A stretch of 64,000 bases of DNA from Hymenobacter puniceus (GCF_014333525.1 NZ_JACSCX010000005.1:124001-188000); one strand, 5' to 3'. Shown: positions 16,877 through 25,536, counted from the first letter of the stretch. Made by a program: numbers and translations. Notes: generated by a model not told the origin, from the letters alone.

Positions 16877-18484
16877 TTACGCCGCGCCGTGAGGGGTTTT
16901 GTCCAGGGCGTCGGCGGGGGCGTATTTGGCGCGCAGGGCTTTGAACTGGCCGTTGAGCGGATACTCGGGCAGCTGCACGTTCAGGCCGGCGGCAATGCCG
17001 TTGCCCAGCTTCTCGTCCACCTTGTACCAGTGGCTCAGCTGGCGTTTGATGATTTCGTCGCGCTTGGGGCCTTCGATGCCGTCCATGTGGCCCACGATGT
17101 TCTTGATGGTATCGTCCTGGGCCTTCTCCGTCATCAGGCGGAACAGGTCGCCGGGCTGGGTGTAGTGGTCGTCGTCGCCGGGGGCGTTGCGGTCGAAGCG
17201 GGCGGCGCGGGTCGCCTCAATCGGGTAGGCGTACTCGCTCACGCTCTTGTCCTCGGTGGGGCCGCCGAAGGAATTGGGGTAGTAGTTAACGCCGGGGCCG
17301 CCATTGTTGCCGAAGGCCATGTGGCCGTCGCGCTGGTAGTGGCTGGTAGCGAAGGGGTTGCGGTTGGCCGGCAGCTGGTCGTAGTTGACGCCCACGCGGT
17401 AGCGGTGCGCATCGGGGTAAGCCAGCAGGCGGGTTTGCAGCATCTTATCGGGCGAGAAGGCAATGCCGTCCACCACGTTCGAGGGCGAGTACGAGGCCTG
17501 CTCCACGAAGGCGTGGTAGTTTTCCGGAATCCGGTTCAACTCCAATACGCCCACTTCCTGCAACGGAAAATCGGCATGGGGCCACACCTTGGTCACATCG
17601 AACGAGTTCCACTTGTAGGTCGCGGCCTGGTCTTCGGGCATGGTCTGGATGAAGAGCTTCCACTTCGGGAAATTGCCCTGCGTGATGGCATCTACCAGGT
17701 CGTGCTGGCTGAAATCGGGGTCGAGGCCGGCCATTTCGTTGGCTTCGGCATCGGTGAAGTTTTTGATGCCCTGCTGAGTGAGGAAGTGGAATTTCACCCA
17801 GGTGCGCACGTTGTCCTTATTGATCATGGAAAACGTGTGCGAGCCGTAGCCGTGCATGTGGCGGATGCCATAGGGCGTGCCCCGGTCGCTCATCAGGATG
17901 AGCACCTGGTGCAGGCTTTCGGGCAGCAGACTCCAGAAGTCCCACATCACCGTTTTGCTGCGCAAGTTGGTGTATGGGTCGCGCTTCTGGGAGTGGATGA
18001 AGTCGGGGAACTTCTGGCCGTCCTTCACGAAGAACACGGGCGTGTTGTTGCCCACCATGTCCCAGTTGCCGCCTTCGGTGTAGAACTTGAGCGAGAAGCC
18101 GCGCGGGTCGCGGGCCGAGTCGGCCGAACCCCGCTCGCCGGCCACGGTGCTAAAGCGCGACAGGACGTCGCACTGGTTGCCCACCTGGCTGAACAGCTTG
18201 GCGCGGGTGTACTGCGTGATGTCGTGGGTGACGGTGAACGTGCCCTGCGCGCCCACGCCCTTGGCGTGCACCACCCGCTCCGGAATTCGCTCCCGGTTGA
18301 AGTGGGCCAGGCGCTCGAAGGCCACATAATCTTCCTGCAGCACAGGCCCGCGCGGACCGGCCGTAATGGAGTTCTGCACATCATCGACAGGCCGGCCCGA
18401 CGAAGTGGTGATTTTATCGCCGCCGCTGAGGTCGGCCGGCTGCGGAGAGTTGGGGGTAGTGAACTTAGGGGGATTCTTAGCCAT
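16877..18484 (-). CDS. katA: Monofunctional haem catalase
   Basis: A 535-aa clade-3-like catalase that splits hydrogen peroxide in the cytosol. The distal His73 lies in VVHAKGVGAQGTF, the distal Asn in VGNNTPVFFVKDG, and the proximal haem ligand Tyr356 in LAYPDAHRYRVG. The N-terminal arm (TTSSGRPVDDVQNSIT) and the C-terminal NADPH-binding-type region are both present, so the enzyme is complete. The ATG at 18484 (MAKNPPKF) is chosen; an in-frame ATG 12 codons upstream would add an unrelated leader. Its upstream gap of about 230 bases to the divergent FKBP gene should hold the promoter; no OxyR or PerR site can be pointed out with confidence. Confidence 0.96.
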   Translation of the reverse strand: MAKNPPKFTTPNSPQPADLSGGDKITTSSGRPVDDVQNSITAGPRGPVLQEDYVAFERLAHFNRERIPERVVHAKGVGAQGTFTVTHDITQYTRAKLFSQVGNQCDVLSRFSTVAGERGSADSARDPRGFSLKFYTEGGNWDMVGNNTPVFFVKDGQKFPDFIHSQKRDPYTNLRSKTVMWDFWSLLPESLHQVLILMSDRGTPYGIRHMHGYGSHTFSMINKDNVRTWVKFHFLTQQGIKNFTDAEANEMAGLDPDFSQHDLVDAITQGNFPKWKLFIQTMPEDQAATYKWNSFDVTKVWPHADFPLQEVGVLELNRIPENYHAFVEQASYSPSNVVDGIAFSPDKMLQTRLLAYPDAHRYRVGVNYDQLPANRNPFATSHYQRDGHMAFGNNGGPGVNYYPNSFGGPTEDKSVSEYAYPIEATRAARFDRNAPGDDDHYTQPGDLFRLMTEKAQDDTIKNIVGHMDGIEGPKRDEIIKRQLSHWYKVDEKLGNGIAAGLNVQLPEYPLNGQFKALRAKYAPADALDKTPHGAA

Positions 18485-18714
18485 GAGATGCGTAAATAGC
18501 CAGCGTGAAGAGCCGAGCACAAGCTCGGCAGGAAGGCTTACGGTTCAGGTTGGAATAGCGCCGGAAAATGCCGGAATATTTTAGTCTCAGAAGTGCCGAC
18601 AGCAGCGGCTTTTGACGGTTGCTGATTCGACAAATCCGGGCTAATTCCGTAACTAGCCTGCTCAAACCCATTCCTTCACCCCCATGCCCCGGCGCGCCCG
18701 CGCCCACCCCGCAT

Positions 18715-19230
18715 ATGGCCCAGATTAGCGAAAACAAAGTCGTTACCATCACCTACGACCTGAGCGTAACCGACGAAAACCAGGAGAAAGTACTAGTAGA
18801 ATCGGCGGAGGAAGATGCGCCGATGGTGTTCCTGTTCGGCCAGAGCGGCCTGCCCGAGGAGTTTGAGCGCCAGCTCAGCGGCAAAAGCACCGGCGACTCG
18901 TTCACCTTCTCGCTCACCCCCGAGCAGGCCTACGGCGAATACGACGAGCAGGCCGTGGTGGAAATCCCGAAGAACGTGTTTGAAATCGACGGCCAGATTG
19001 ACGGCGAGATGCTGCAGGTCGGCAACTTCCTGCCCATGGCCGACAACCAGGGCCACCACATGCAGGGCAAAGTGGTGGAAATCGGTGACTCGGCCGTGAA
19101 AATGGACTTCAACCACCCCCTGGCCGGCATGGTGATGCACTTCGACGGCAAAGTAGCCGAGGTGCGCGAAGCCACCCAAGAAGAAATGGACCATGGCCAC
19201 GTGCACGGCGAAGGTGGCCACCAGCACTAG
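18715..19230 (+). CDS. slyD: FKBP-type peptidyl-prolyl isomerase, SlyD-like
   Basis: A 171-aa protein-folding isomerase. The split FKBP domain (TITYDLSVTDENQEKV ... FLFGQSGLPEEFERQLSGKS and FNHPLAGMVMHFDGKV) encloses the insert-in-flap chaperone domain (about residues 70-125), which is the SlyD architecture. The tail DHGHVHGEGGHQH is histidine-rich, as in metal-binding SlyD proteins, so nickel or other metal binding is likely. The ATG at 18715 starts the family; the frame stays open upstream but without homology. It is followed by an efficient hairpin. Confidence 0.92.
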   Translation: MAQISENKVVTITYDLSVTDENQEKVLVESAEEDAPMVFLFGQSGLPEEFERQLSGKSTGDSFTFSLTPEQAYGEYDEQAVVEIPKNVFEIDGQIDGEMLQVGNFLPMADNQGHHMQGKVVEIGDSAVKMDFNHPLAGMVMHFDGKVAEVREATQEEMDHGHVHGEGGHQH

Positions 19231-19250
19231 GCTTTCCGCTTTATTTACAA

Positions 19251-19286
19251 ACAAGAAGAGCGACTCGTAAGGGTCGCTCTTCTTGT
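19251..19286 (+). terminator. Rho-independent terminator after slyD
   Basis: ACAAGAAGAGCGAC and GTCGCTCTTCTTGT form a perfect 14-bp stem around TCGTAAGG, followed by TTTC. Confidence 0.88.
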
Positions 19287-19290
19287 TTTC

Positions 19291-19320
19291 AGTAGCGCGA
19301 ACTGTGTAGTTCGCGCTACT
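19291..19320. repeat. Palindromic element, family PE3
   Basis: AGTAGCGCGAACT, loop GTGT, AGTTCGCGCTACT: perfect 13-bp stem. Same core (GCGCGAACT ... AGTTCGCGC) as copies at 42026-42045 and 43912-44060. Confidence 0.8.
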
Positions 19321-19351
19321 GTCTGACGTTCAACGGCCCTAAACGACCACC

Positions 19352-20413
19352 CTACTGCCAACCCTGCACGGAAGCGCCGCCGAAAACGCCTTTGTTGATG
19401 GCGGGCGTGAAAATGGCGTAGGGAAATGCCGGAGCAAGCGCGCTGGCATCATGGAGTTGCTGCAGGTGGGCCGGGGTCAGGTGCAGGTCGAGGGCGGCGA
19501 GGTTGGTGCGGAGCTGCGCGAGCTGGCTAGCCCCCAGGATGAGCGAGGTAATGCCGGGCTGCGCCAGGGCCCAGGCCAGCGCCACCTGGGCCGGCGGTCG
19601 GTTTAGCTCGGCGGCCACGGCTTGCAGCGCCGCCAGAATCTGCCAGTTGCGCTCAGTGAACTTGCTGTCCTGAAACGGATTGGGGCCGGCGAGGCGGCCT
19701 TCGCCGCGGGCTTTGGTGTCGGGGCCGTTGGGGCGCTGGTATTTGCCGGCCAGAAACCCGGCCGCCAGCGGACTCCAGGGCGTGATGCCCAACCCACACT
19801 CGCGGGCGGCGGGCACGTACTCGTGCTCGATGCTGCGCTCCACCAGCGAGTATTCCAGCTGCAAGGCAATGGGGCCCGGAATGCCGTGGGCTGCGGCCAG
19901 CGTGGCGGCCTTAGTGGCGTACCAGGCCGGAATATCGGAGAAGGCGAAGTAGCGGATTTTGCCGGCCTGCACCAGGTCGCCGAGGGTCTGGAGCACTTCT
20001 TCCACCGGCGTCACCATGTCCCAGACGTGCAGCCAGTACAGGTCCACGTAGTCGGTCTGGAGGCGGCGCAAGGAGGCTTCCAGGGCCTGGTGGATGCTCT
20101 TGCGGCCGTTGCCACCGCCGTGCGGGTTGCCCGGCTGCCCGCTATGAAACCCCGATTTGGTGGCCAGCACCAGCTGGTCGCGCAGCTGACCCTCGGTCAC
20201 GTAGCGGCCCACCAGCTCCTCGCTGCGCCCCTTGGCGTACACGTTGGCCGTATCAATGAAATTGCCGCCGGCCTCCACGTAGCCCCGGAAAATGGCGCCC
20301 GATTCCTCGTCCGAAGAACCCCAGTGTGGGGTGCCGAACGTCATGGTACCCAACGCCAGCGGGCTCACCACCAGGCCGGAGCGGCCCAGGGTGCGAAAAT
20401 CAGTCAGTTGCAT
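19352..20413 (-). CDS. Aldo/keto reductase
   Basis: A 353-aa NAD(P)H-dependent reductase of the YajO/PdxI-like group. The N-terminus FRTLGRSGLVVSPLALGTMTFG is typical; the catalytic Asp and Tyr are in FIDTANVYAKGRSEE, Lys in VLATKSGFHSGQ and His in LYWLHVWD. The C-terminal LAWALAQPGITSLILGAS is the cofactor-binding end. The ATG at 20413 (MQLTDFRTLG) is the natural start; the reading frame extends upstream without homology. Substrate is not predictable. Upstream lie tandem palindromes and then an AraC-type regulator on the same strand, which might regulate this gene or the next aldo/keto reductase. Confidence 0.9.
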   Translation of the reverse strand: MQLTDFRTLGRSGLVVSPLALGTMTFGTPHWGSSDEESGAIFRGYVEAGGNFIDTANVYAKGRSEELVGRYVTEGQLRDQLVLATKSGFHSGQPGNPHGGGNGRKSIHQALEASLRRLQTDYVDLYWLHVWDMVTPVEEVLQTLGDLVQAGKIRYFAFSDIPAWYATKAATLAAAHGIPGPIALQLEYSLVERSIEHEYVPAARECGLGITPWSPLAAGFLAGKYQRPNGPDTKARGEGRLAGPNPFQDSKFTERNWQILAALQAVAAELNRPPAQVALAWALAQPGITSLILGASQLAQLRTNLAALDLHLTPAHLQQLHDASALAPAFPYAIFTPAINKGVFGGASVQGWQ

Positions 20414-20470
20414 TGGAAAAAGAGTGTAAAGTGGAGCCGTTAATGGAGTGCGGCAGGAACACAATGGAAA

Positions 20471-20593
20471 CGTCATGCTGAGCGAAGGCGCAGCCGCAGG
20501 CGAAGCATCTCTACCGCTGGCTAATCATCATATAGTATTCAACGAAGCGGTAGAGATGCTTCGACTTCGCCTCCGGCTGCGCTCAGCATGACG
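20471..20593. repeat. Palindromic element, family PE1
   Basis: Arms CGTCATGCTGAGCGAAGGCG ... GAAGCATCTCTACCGC and the complement ending GCTCAGCATGACG, with a centre containing TATAGTATTCAACGAAGCGG. Together with the next element it fills the gap 20414-20708. Confidence 0.82.
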
Positions 20594-20610
20594 GTATTCA
20601 GTCTGACCTA

Positions 20611-20658
20611 TAGTACTCAACGAAGCGGTAGAGATGCTTCGGCAAGCTCAGCATGACG
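20611..20658. repeat. Duplicated right half of a PE1 element
   Basis: TATAGTACTCAACGAAGCGG, then TAGAGATGCTTCGGCAAGCTCAGCATGACGG. This repeats the centre and right arm of the preceding element (one base differs in TATAGTATTC), so the right half is present twice in tandem with the left arm once. Confidence 0.75.
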
Positions 20659-20708
20659 GTCTACGAGCGTGACGATTACCTTTAGGTTCAGCCGTAACCT
20701 ACCCGCTC

Positions 20709-21620
20709 CTACTGCACCGACAGCCGGAAGGCGGCGGGCGTAAAGCCGGTTTTGCTCTTGAACAGGCGGGTAAAATACTGCGGATACTCGAAGCCCAGCT
20801 GGTAGGCCGTTTCGTTCACGGATAGTGAGGTACTGAGCAGCAGCTGTTTGGCTTTTTCGATGAGCGTCTGATGGATGTGCTGCTGAGTGCTCTGGCCGGT
20901 GAGGGTGCGCAGCATGTCGCCGAGGTAGGCCGGCGACACGTGCAGGGCGTCGGCGAAATGCTGCACAGTGGGCAGGGGCCGCTCGGCGCTTTGGGCGAAG
21001 TAGTCGTGTAGCTCTTGCTCGAAGCAGGTTAGCAGGTCGTGTTCAGCGGTGCGGCGCGTGAGGAACTGCCTGTGGTAGAAGCGGTTGGCGTAGCTCAGCA
21101 GCACGTCGAGCTGGGCCACCAGCACGTCTTGGCTGAACGTGTCAATCGGCTGCTCGTGCTCGGCCTGGATGGTGTGTACTAGGCCTTCCAGCAGCTGCTC
21201 CTCCCGGGCCGAGAGGTGCAGGGCCTCACTCACCTGGTAGGAGAAAAAGGTGTAGCCCAGGATTTTCCGGCCCAGCGGGTGCTTAAGCAGCAGATCGGGG
21301 TGGAACACCAGCATCCAGCCCTCCAGCTCCGACAAATCTATCGATGGGTCGCTGGCGCACACCTGGCCGGGGGCGTAGAAGGCCAGCACCCCCTCACTGA
21401 AATCGTAGGTGCGGTGCCCGTACTGTAGCCGGCCCTTAAGCCCTTTTTTCAGGGTGATGATGTAGAGCTGCCGCAACGCCGGCCCCGTAACGGGTGGGTT
21501 GCGGTGCTGCGACAAATCAATCACCGACAGCAACGGATGCACCGGCGACGGAAACCCAAAATGCTGGGCGAAGTCGCTCACCGAGGCAAGCAGGCGGAAA
21601 GGCTGAGCGGCTGGTTTCAT
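20709..21620 (-). CDS. AraC-family transcriptional regulator
   Basis: A 303-aa regulator. The N-terminal two-thirds is a cupin-like sensing domain (LLSVIDLSQHRNPPVTGP, SEGVLAFYAPGQVCAS); the C-terminal 100 residues hold the two helix-turn-helix motifs of the AraC family (VQHFADALHVSPAYLGDMLRT and SVNETAYQLGFEYPQYFTRLFKSKTGFTP). This domain order is common in Bacteroidota regulators next to oxidoreductases. It is flanked on the same strand by two aldo/keto reductase genes, so one or both are candidate targets. No operator could be identified by eye. Confidence 0.9.
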   Translation of the reverse strand: MKPAAQPFRLLASVSDFAQHFGFPSPVHPLLSVIDLSQHRNPPVTGPALRQLYIITLKKGLKGRLQYGHRTYDFSEGVLAFYAPGQVCASDPSIDLSELEGWMLVFHPDLLLKHPLGRKILGYTFFSYQVSEALHLSAREEQLLEGLVHTIQAEHEQPIDTFSQDVLVAQLDVLLSYANRFYHRQFLTRRTAEHDLLTCFEQELHDYFAQSAERPLPTVQHFADALHVSPAYLGDMLRTLTGQSTQQHIHQTLIEKAKQLLLSTSLSVNETAYQLGFEYPQYFTRLFKSKTGFTPAAFRLSVQ

Positions 21621-21651
21621 ATATAGAAGAACAAAGAAAAGACAAGATAGG

Positions 21652-21772
21652 CCGGCACGATGTAGAGACGCGAACCTTCGCGCCTCGTGGTTGAACGGCT
21701 GGTACCGCGCAGGATAAACAACTTCAGCAACGAGGAGACGCGAAGTGTCGCGTCTCTACATCATGCCGGACC
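21652..21772. repeat. Palindromic element, family PE2
   Basis: Outer arms CCGGCACGATGTAGAGACGCGA / TCGCGTCTCTACATCATGCCGG, each holding a smaller palindrome (GAGACGCGAAGTGTCGCGTCTC on the right). It ends directly against the stop codon of the following aldo/keto reductase. Confidence 0.78.
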
Positions 21773-22768
21773 CTAAAAACCTTCCGGGTACGCTGCGCCG
21801 ACTGCACCGCCGACTGGCATACTGGCTTCCAGTTCGGCCAGCTCCTGGGGGCTGAGGGTGAGTTGGGCGGCGGCTACGTTCTGCTCCAGGTACTTGCGAC
21901 GCTTGGTGCCCGGAATAACTACCACGCCCTGCGCCAGCACCCAGGCCAGCGCCAGCTGCGCCGAAGTCACGCCTTTGGCCGCGGCCAGGGTCTCGAGCTT
22001 CTGCACCAGCTCCAGGTTCTTGTAGAAATTCTCACCCTGGAAGCGCGGGAAAAATCGGCGCGAGTCGCTGGCCTCGAAATCGTCGGGGCTCTTGATGTCG
22101 CCCGACAGAAAGCCCCGGCCCAGCGGCGAGTAGGCCACGAAGCCGATGCCTAGCTCCCGCGCCGCCTGCAAGGCCCCGGTTTCCTCCACGCCCCGATCGA
22201 AGAGCGAATACTCGGTTTGCAGGGCCGTGATGGGGTGCACGGCGTGGGCGCGGCGCAGCACCTCGGCTGGCGTTTCTGATACGCCCAGGTAGCGCACCTT
22301 GCCTTCCTCCACAAAGCGGCTCATCTCCCCGATGCTGTCCTCGATGGGCACCTGGGGGTCCTGGCGGTGCAGGTAGTAGAGGTCCACGTAGTCGGTGCGG
22401 AGGTTGCGGAGGGAGCGTTCCAGACACTTGCGGGCGTAAGCGGGGTGGCCGTTGAGCTGGCCGGTAAACGTGCCGCTGTCATCGACTTCGAATCCAAATT
22501 TGGTGGCCAGAATAACATTGGGGCGGCGGCCGGCAATGGCGCGGCCCACCAGCTGCTCATTCAGCAGCGGGCCGTAGAGGTCGGCGGTGTCCAGCAGGTT
22601 CACGCCCAGCTCCAGGGCGCGGTGCAGGGTGGCCAAGCTTTCCGGCTCGTCGGCCTCGCCATACACGCTCATACCATTCACGCCGCTGGTCATGCCCATG
22701 CAGCCCAGGCCTTCTACTGGTACTTCCAAACCCTGGCTGCCCAGGGGTACTCGTTTGAGGTTGCTCAT
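21773..22768 (-). CDS. Aldo/keto reductase (AKR13-like)
   Basis: A 331-aa reductase. N-terminus VPLGSQGLEVPVEGLGCMGM; catalytic Asp and Tyr in LLDTADLYGPLLNE, Lys in ILATKFGFEVDDSG, His in LYYLHRQDPQVPIED. The segment ALQTEYSLFDRGVEE and the end VVVIPGTKRRKYLEQN match the yeast-YakC/AKR13 group that acts on aromatic and aliphatic aldehydes. Complete and normal in length. It diverges from nothing; its promoter should lie in 22769-22934, which otherwise shows no recognisable feature. It is the third aldo/keto reductase within 11 kb and sits directly upstream of the AraC regulator. Confidence 0.9.
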   Translation of the reverse strand: MSNLKRVPLGSQGLEVPVEGLGCMGMTSGVNGMSVYGEADEPESLATLHRALELGVNLLDTADLYGPLLNEQLVGRAIAGRRPNVILATKFGFEVDDSGTFTGQLNGHPAYARKCLERSLRNLRTDYVDLYYLHRQDPQVPIEDSIGEMSRFVEEGKVRYLGVSETPAEVLRRAHAVHPITALQTEYSLFDRGVEETGALQAARELGIGFVAYSPLGRGFLSGDIKSPDDFEASDSRRFFPRFQGENFYKNLELVQKLETLAAAKGVTSAQLALAWVLAQGVVVIPGTKRRKYLEQNVAAAQLTLSPQELAELEASMPVGGAVGAAYPEGF

Positions 22769-22934
22769 CGTAACGGAGTCGTAAAAGGGTGACGTATTTT
22801 CCGTTACAAAGGTCCTACCCCGCCGCCCTGCCGCAGCTATACAAACCCGCGCATCTGCAATACAAACCGCAGTGATGGTGGCAGATGCACATCGAAGACA
22901 CAGCAGTTAAAATCAGGAAGCTACCCCTCTGAAC

Positions 22935-23261
22935 TCAAACCATAATCATAATCGAGGCAAAAAACAGTAACGGCAGTAGACCCAGCAGTACCGCCAGAGC
23001 ATCCAGATACTGTTTCATTAAGAAATAGTAAAGCAACGCAAATGCTCCAAAAACTAACCCCATTACAAAAGTCGTTTCGCTTCTAACAAATGTCTTACTA
23101 TCATTTCCCTTTGTGTAATCGGCCATGCCAAGCGCTAGGGCCACGGCTAAAATAACACAGCTATACAGGCCAGCTATACCCGACCTCACGATGAATCGTA
23201 AGCCGGAAGTTTGGTGAGGGGCCGGCGGCTTGGGAGTTGGCGAAACGTCGTTAGGGAGCAT
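22935..23261 (-). CDS. Small multi-pass membrane hypothetical protein
   Basis: A 108-aa protein with a polar Pro-rich N-terminus, then three hydrophobic segments (about residues 27-46, 65-81 and 87-107). I do not recognise a family. The region is AT-richer than its surroundings, which may signal transfer. It is isolated between the aldo/keto reductase and the ACP phosphodiesterase gene on the same strand. Confidence 0.6.
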   Translation of the reverse strand: MLPNDVSPTPKPPAPHQTSGLRFIVRSGIAGLYSCVILAVALALGMADYTKGNDSKTFVRSETTFVMGLVFGAFALLYYFLMKQYLDALAVLLGLLPLLFFASIMIMV

Positions 23262-23329
23262 AAGAATGTGATGAGTATATCAACTCCAATTTACGGGATT
23301 CAGAAGTCTTGCCCTGCCATATCCATTTT

Positions 23330-23938
23330 TCACAACTGCTCATTCGACCCCACCCCCGCCCGCAGTTCCGGCCAGAACTCCCGAAAATCTGCCTCGTAGG
23401 CCGGCAGCTCAGCCAGGAACGCGGCGGCCCCGATGGCCAGCACGGCGGCGGCAGGCACGCGGCGGCTGAGGCCCAGCAGGGCGCGGTGCAGGCCTTCGGG
23501 GTGGGCATAGCCGGTTAGCCAGTCGTGCTGGCGCATGTAGTGCAGCATGTGCTGCAACCGCTCTGGCAGCTCGTGGCGGCGCTGGTGCAGCAGCTGGTAC
23601 TGGCGCTGCGCAAACTGCGGCAGTGGCTCTTCGGGGTGATGCTGGGCGAAGTCGCGGGCCAGCAGGTGGTCGAAGCCGACGTCGGACACTACGCCGGCCC
23701 ACTTGCCCAGGCCGGCCCCGCGCAGGCGGGCGGTGGTGCGGCGCACGGCCGGGTGGCTGTCCGTAAACGAGTCGATGAAGCGGTGCAGGCGGATGCCGCG
23801 CTGCACGGCGGCCGGGTAGGCCTCGAGGGCGGCGCGGCCCCGCACGGCCTCGGCGGCGAAATTGCCGATGACGAGGTCTTCGTAGTCGGGGGTGGTGGCG
23901 GGGGAGCCGGAGAGCAGCAGGTGAGCGAGGAAATTCAT
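23330..23938 (-). CDS. acpH: Acyl-carrier-protein phosphodiesterase (DUF479)
   Basis: A 202-aa HD-like hydrolase that removes 4'-phosphopantetheine from ACP. The family start MNFLAHLLLSG is present, followed by VIGNFAAEAVRGR, the GIRLHRFIDSFTDSHPAV motif with the metal-binding His and Asp residues, and SDVGFDHLLARDF. Length is normal. The enzyme controls holo-ACP levels; its physiological weight in bacteria is uncertain. It appears to be monocistronic. Confidence 0.88.
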   Translation of the reverse strand: MNFLAHLLLSGSPATTPDYEDLVIGNFAAEAVRGRAALEAYPAAVQRGIRLHRFIDSFTDSHPAVRRTTARLRGAGLGKWAGVVSDVGFDHLLARDFAQHHPEEPLPQFAQRQYQLLHQRRHELPERLQHMLHYMRQHDWLTGYAHPEGLHRALLGLSRRVPAAAVLAIGAAAFLAELPAYEADFREFWPELRAGVGSNEQL

Positions 23939-24083
23939 GCGGGGCGAAAGGTCGGCAAAATCCGGCCGGCGGTACGGTTGGGCTCAACCCAGGGCAGTGC
24001 CTGGCCGTACTAGCAAACAGGCCCGGCCCGTATTCGGCCGCCTCTTTCGCTGATTTCTATCTTCTTTCCCAACACCGCTTCCC

Positions 24084-24596
24084 ATGTCCACGCAACCCAA
24101 CGTCACCAACGACCTAAGCAAACTGCTCGAAAAAATCAAGGACGTGCGCATTGCTATGCTCACCACCCAGGACCAGGACGGCAGCCTGCGCAGCCGCCCC
24201 ATGTTCACCCAGAAGCCCGACGGCAGCAGCGCCCTGGTGTTCCTGACCGATAAGGATTCGGCCAAAGTATACGAGGTAAAAAAGGACAGCCACGTCAATC
24301 TGAGCTACGGCAACCCTGAAGACAATGTCTATGTGTCGGTATCAGGCCGCGCCAATGCCTACCGCGACCAGGCCGAAATCGACAAGCTCTGGAGTGAGCC
24401 GATGCGCGCCTGGTTCCCCAAAGGCAAAGACGACGAGAGCATCTATATCCTGAAAGTGGAAATCGAGAAAGGCGAGTACTGGGACACGCCCAGTAGCCTG
24501 CTTACCCAAGCCGCCGCCTACGTGAAAGCCTTGGCCACCGGCGAGCGGAGCACCTCCGACGACGTGAACGAGCACGCCAAAGTAGAAGTGAAGTAG
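24084..24596 (+). CDS. Pyridoxamine 5'-phosphate oxidase-fold, general stress protein 26-like
   Basis: A 170-aa flavin-binding split-barrel protein. Landmarks are IAMLTTQDQDGSLRSRPM, ALVFLTDKDSAKVYEV, NLSYGNPEDNVYVSVSGRA and the C-terminal WFPKGKDDESIYILKVE, which is typical of the GSP26 subgroup. These proteins bind FMN or F420-like cofactors and are induced in stress; the reaction is unknown. It is complete, starts at an ATG and is followed by a good terminator. TATCTTCT about 25 bases upstream could be a -7 box. Confidence 0.87.
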   Translation: MSTQPNVTNDLSKLLEKIKDVRIAMLTTQDQDGSLRSRPMFTQKPDGSSALVFLTDKDSAKVYEVKKDSHVNLSYGNPEDNVYVSVSGRANAYRDQAEIDKLWSEPMRAWFPKGKDDESIYILKVEIEKGEYWDTPSSLLTQAAAYVKALATGERSTSDDVNEHAKVEVK

Positions 24597-24617
24597 GTTT
24601 CGTCTGCTTTTATATAG

Positions 24618-24648
24618 AAAGGCCCGGAAGCAATTCCGGGCCTTTTTT
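24618..24648 (+). terminator. Rho-independent terminator
   Basis: AAAGGCCCGGAA, loop GCAA, TTCCGGGCCTTTTTT: 12-bp stem with a T tract. Confidence 0.9.
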
Positions 24649-24667
24649 GTTGTTTTAACAGTTCAAC

Positions 24668-24823
24668 TAGCGCTAAAAGTTATTTCCCTTCCTTTGAAAG
24701 GAGGGGCTAGAGGTGGTTGACAATCGTTGAACATCAACTATGTAACTAGCTCTAGTATCGCTCTGAAAGCATCAACCACCCCTACCCCCTCCTTTCCAAG
24801 GAGGGGAACTAGCCTCTAACTCT
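24668..24823. repeat. Palindromic element, family PE4
   Basis: Left arm TTCCCTTCCTTTGAAAGGAG-GGGCTAGAGGTGGTTGA and right arm TCAACCACCCCTACCCCCTC-CTTTCCAAGGAGGGGAACTAG are inverted copies, with CTAG motifs near the centre. It immediately precedes the TTG start of the next gene. Confidence 0.72.
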
Positions 24824-24834
24824 AAATCATCCCC

Positions 24835-25536
24835 TTGCCTTTCACTACCCTCTCTATTCTCACTCTCCTGCCCAACCAGCGGCGCTGGGGCTTTGCGCAG
24901 ATGGGCACCGCCCAGCGGCCCTTGCAGCGCGTGCCGGGCCTGCGGTTTCAGAAGCTGCTGGGCAGCGGCGCGAGCGGCTTCGGGGCGCTGCCTAATCTGC
25001 TGCGCTACGGTTTTATGGCCGTGTGGGAATCGGAGGAAGCCGCGCAGGCATTCTTTGAGAGGCACGCGCTATGGCAGCAGTACCGGCAGCGCACCTCGGA
25101 AATCTGGACGGCCTGGCTGGCCCCTCTCAAGTCTCATGGCCTCTGGGACGGGGTGAATCCGTTCGAGTATCCAGCCGAACACCTACCCGCCACCGCCGCC
25201 GACGGGCCTGTGCTGGTGCTCACGCGCGCCTCCATCCGGTGGCGGAAAACACCGCGCTTCTGGCGCTACGTGGCCCCCGTGAGTGCCACCATTGCCGGAG
25301 CACCGGGCGTGCGCGCCGCCATCGGGCTGGGCGAGCTGCCGGTGGTGCGCCAGGCCACCGTGAGTGTGTGGGAATCAGCCCAGGCCATGCAGGATTACGC
25401 CTACCGCAGCCCAAAACACAAGGAAGTAATTCGCCTCACTCGCCAGGAGGATTGGTACGGCGAGGAGATGTTCGCCCGTTTCCGGGTGCTGCGCACCGAA
25501 GGCACCTGGGACGGCCGCACCCCCCTGGCGGACTAA
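24835..25536 (+). CDS. CrtA-like (spheroidene monooxygenase family) protein
   Basis: A 233-aa protein of two ferredoxin-like halves. WGFAQMGTAQRPLQRVPGLRFQKLLGSG, split here as RWGFAQMGT and PGLRFQKLLGSG, is the signature of spheroidene monooxygenase relatives; the second half repeats the layout (LTRASIRWRKTPRFWRYV, GELPVVRQATVSVW, QEDWYGEEMFARFRVL). CrtA introduces keto groups in carotenoids of purple bacteria, and homologues occur in pigmented Bacteroidota. No other carotenoid gene is adjacent, so the role here is uncertain. The likely start is a TTG at 24835, since the later ATG at 24901 would cut off the first strand. Confidence 0.75.
   Translation: MPFTTLSILTLLPNQRRWGFAQMGTAQRPLQRVPGLRFQKLLGSGASGFGALPNLLRYGFMAVWESEEAAQAFFERHALWQQYRQRTSEIWTAWLAPLKSHGLWDGVNPFEYPAEHLPATAADGPVLVLTRASIRWRKTPRFWRYVAPVSATIAGAPGVRAAIGLGELPVVRQATVSVWESAQAMQDYAYRSPKHKEVIRLTRQEDWYGEEMFARFRVLRTEGTWDGRTPLAD

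Noticed and set aside
16889..18499. Long open frame opposite to the catalase
   Set aside because: Antisense mirror of a complete catalase, composition-driven.
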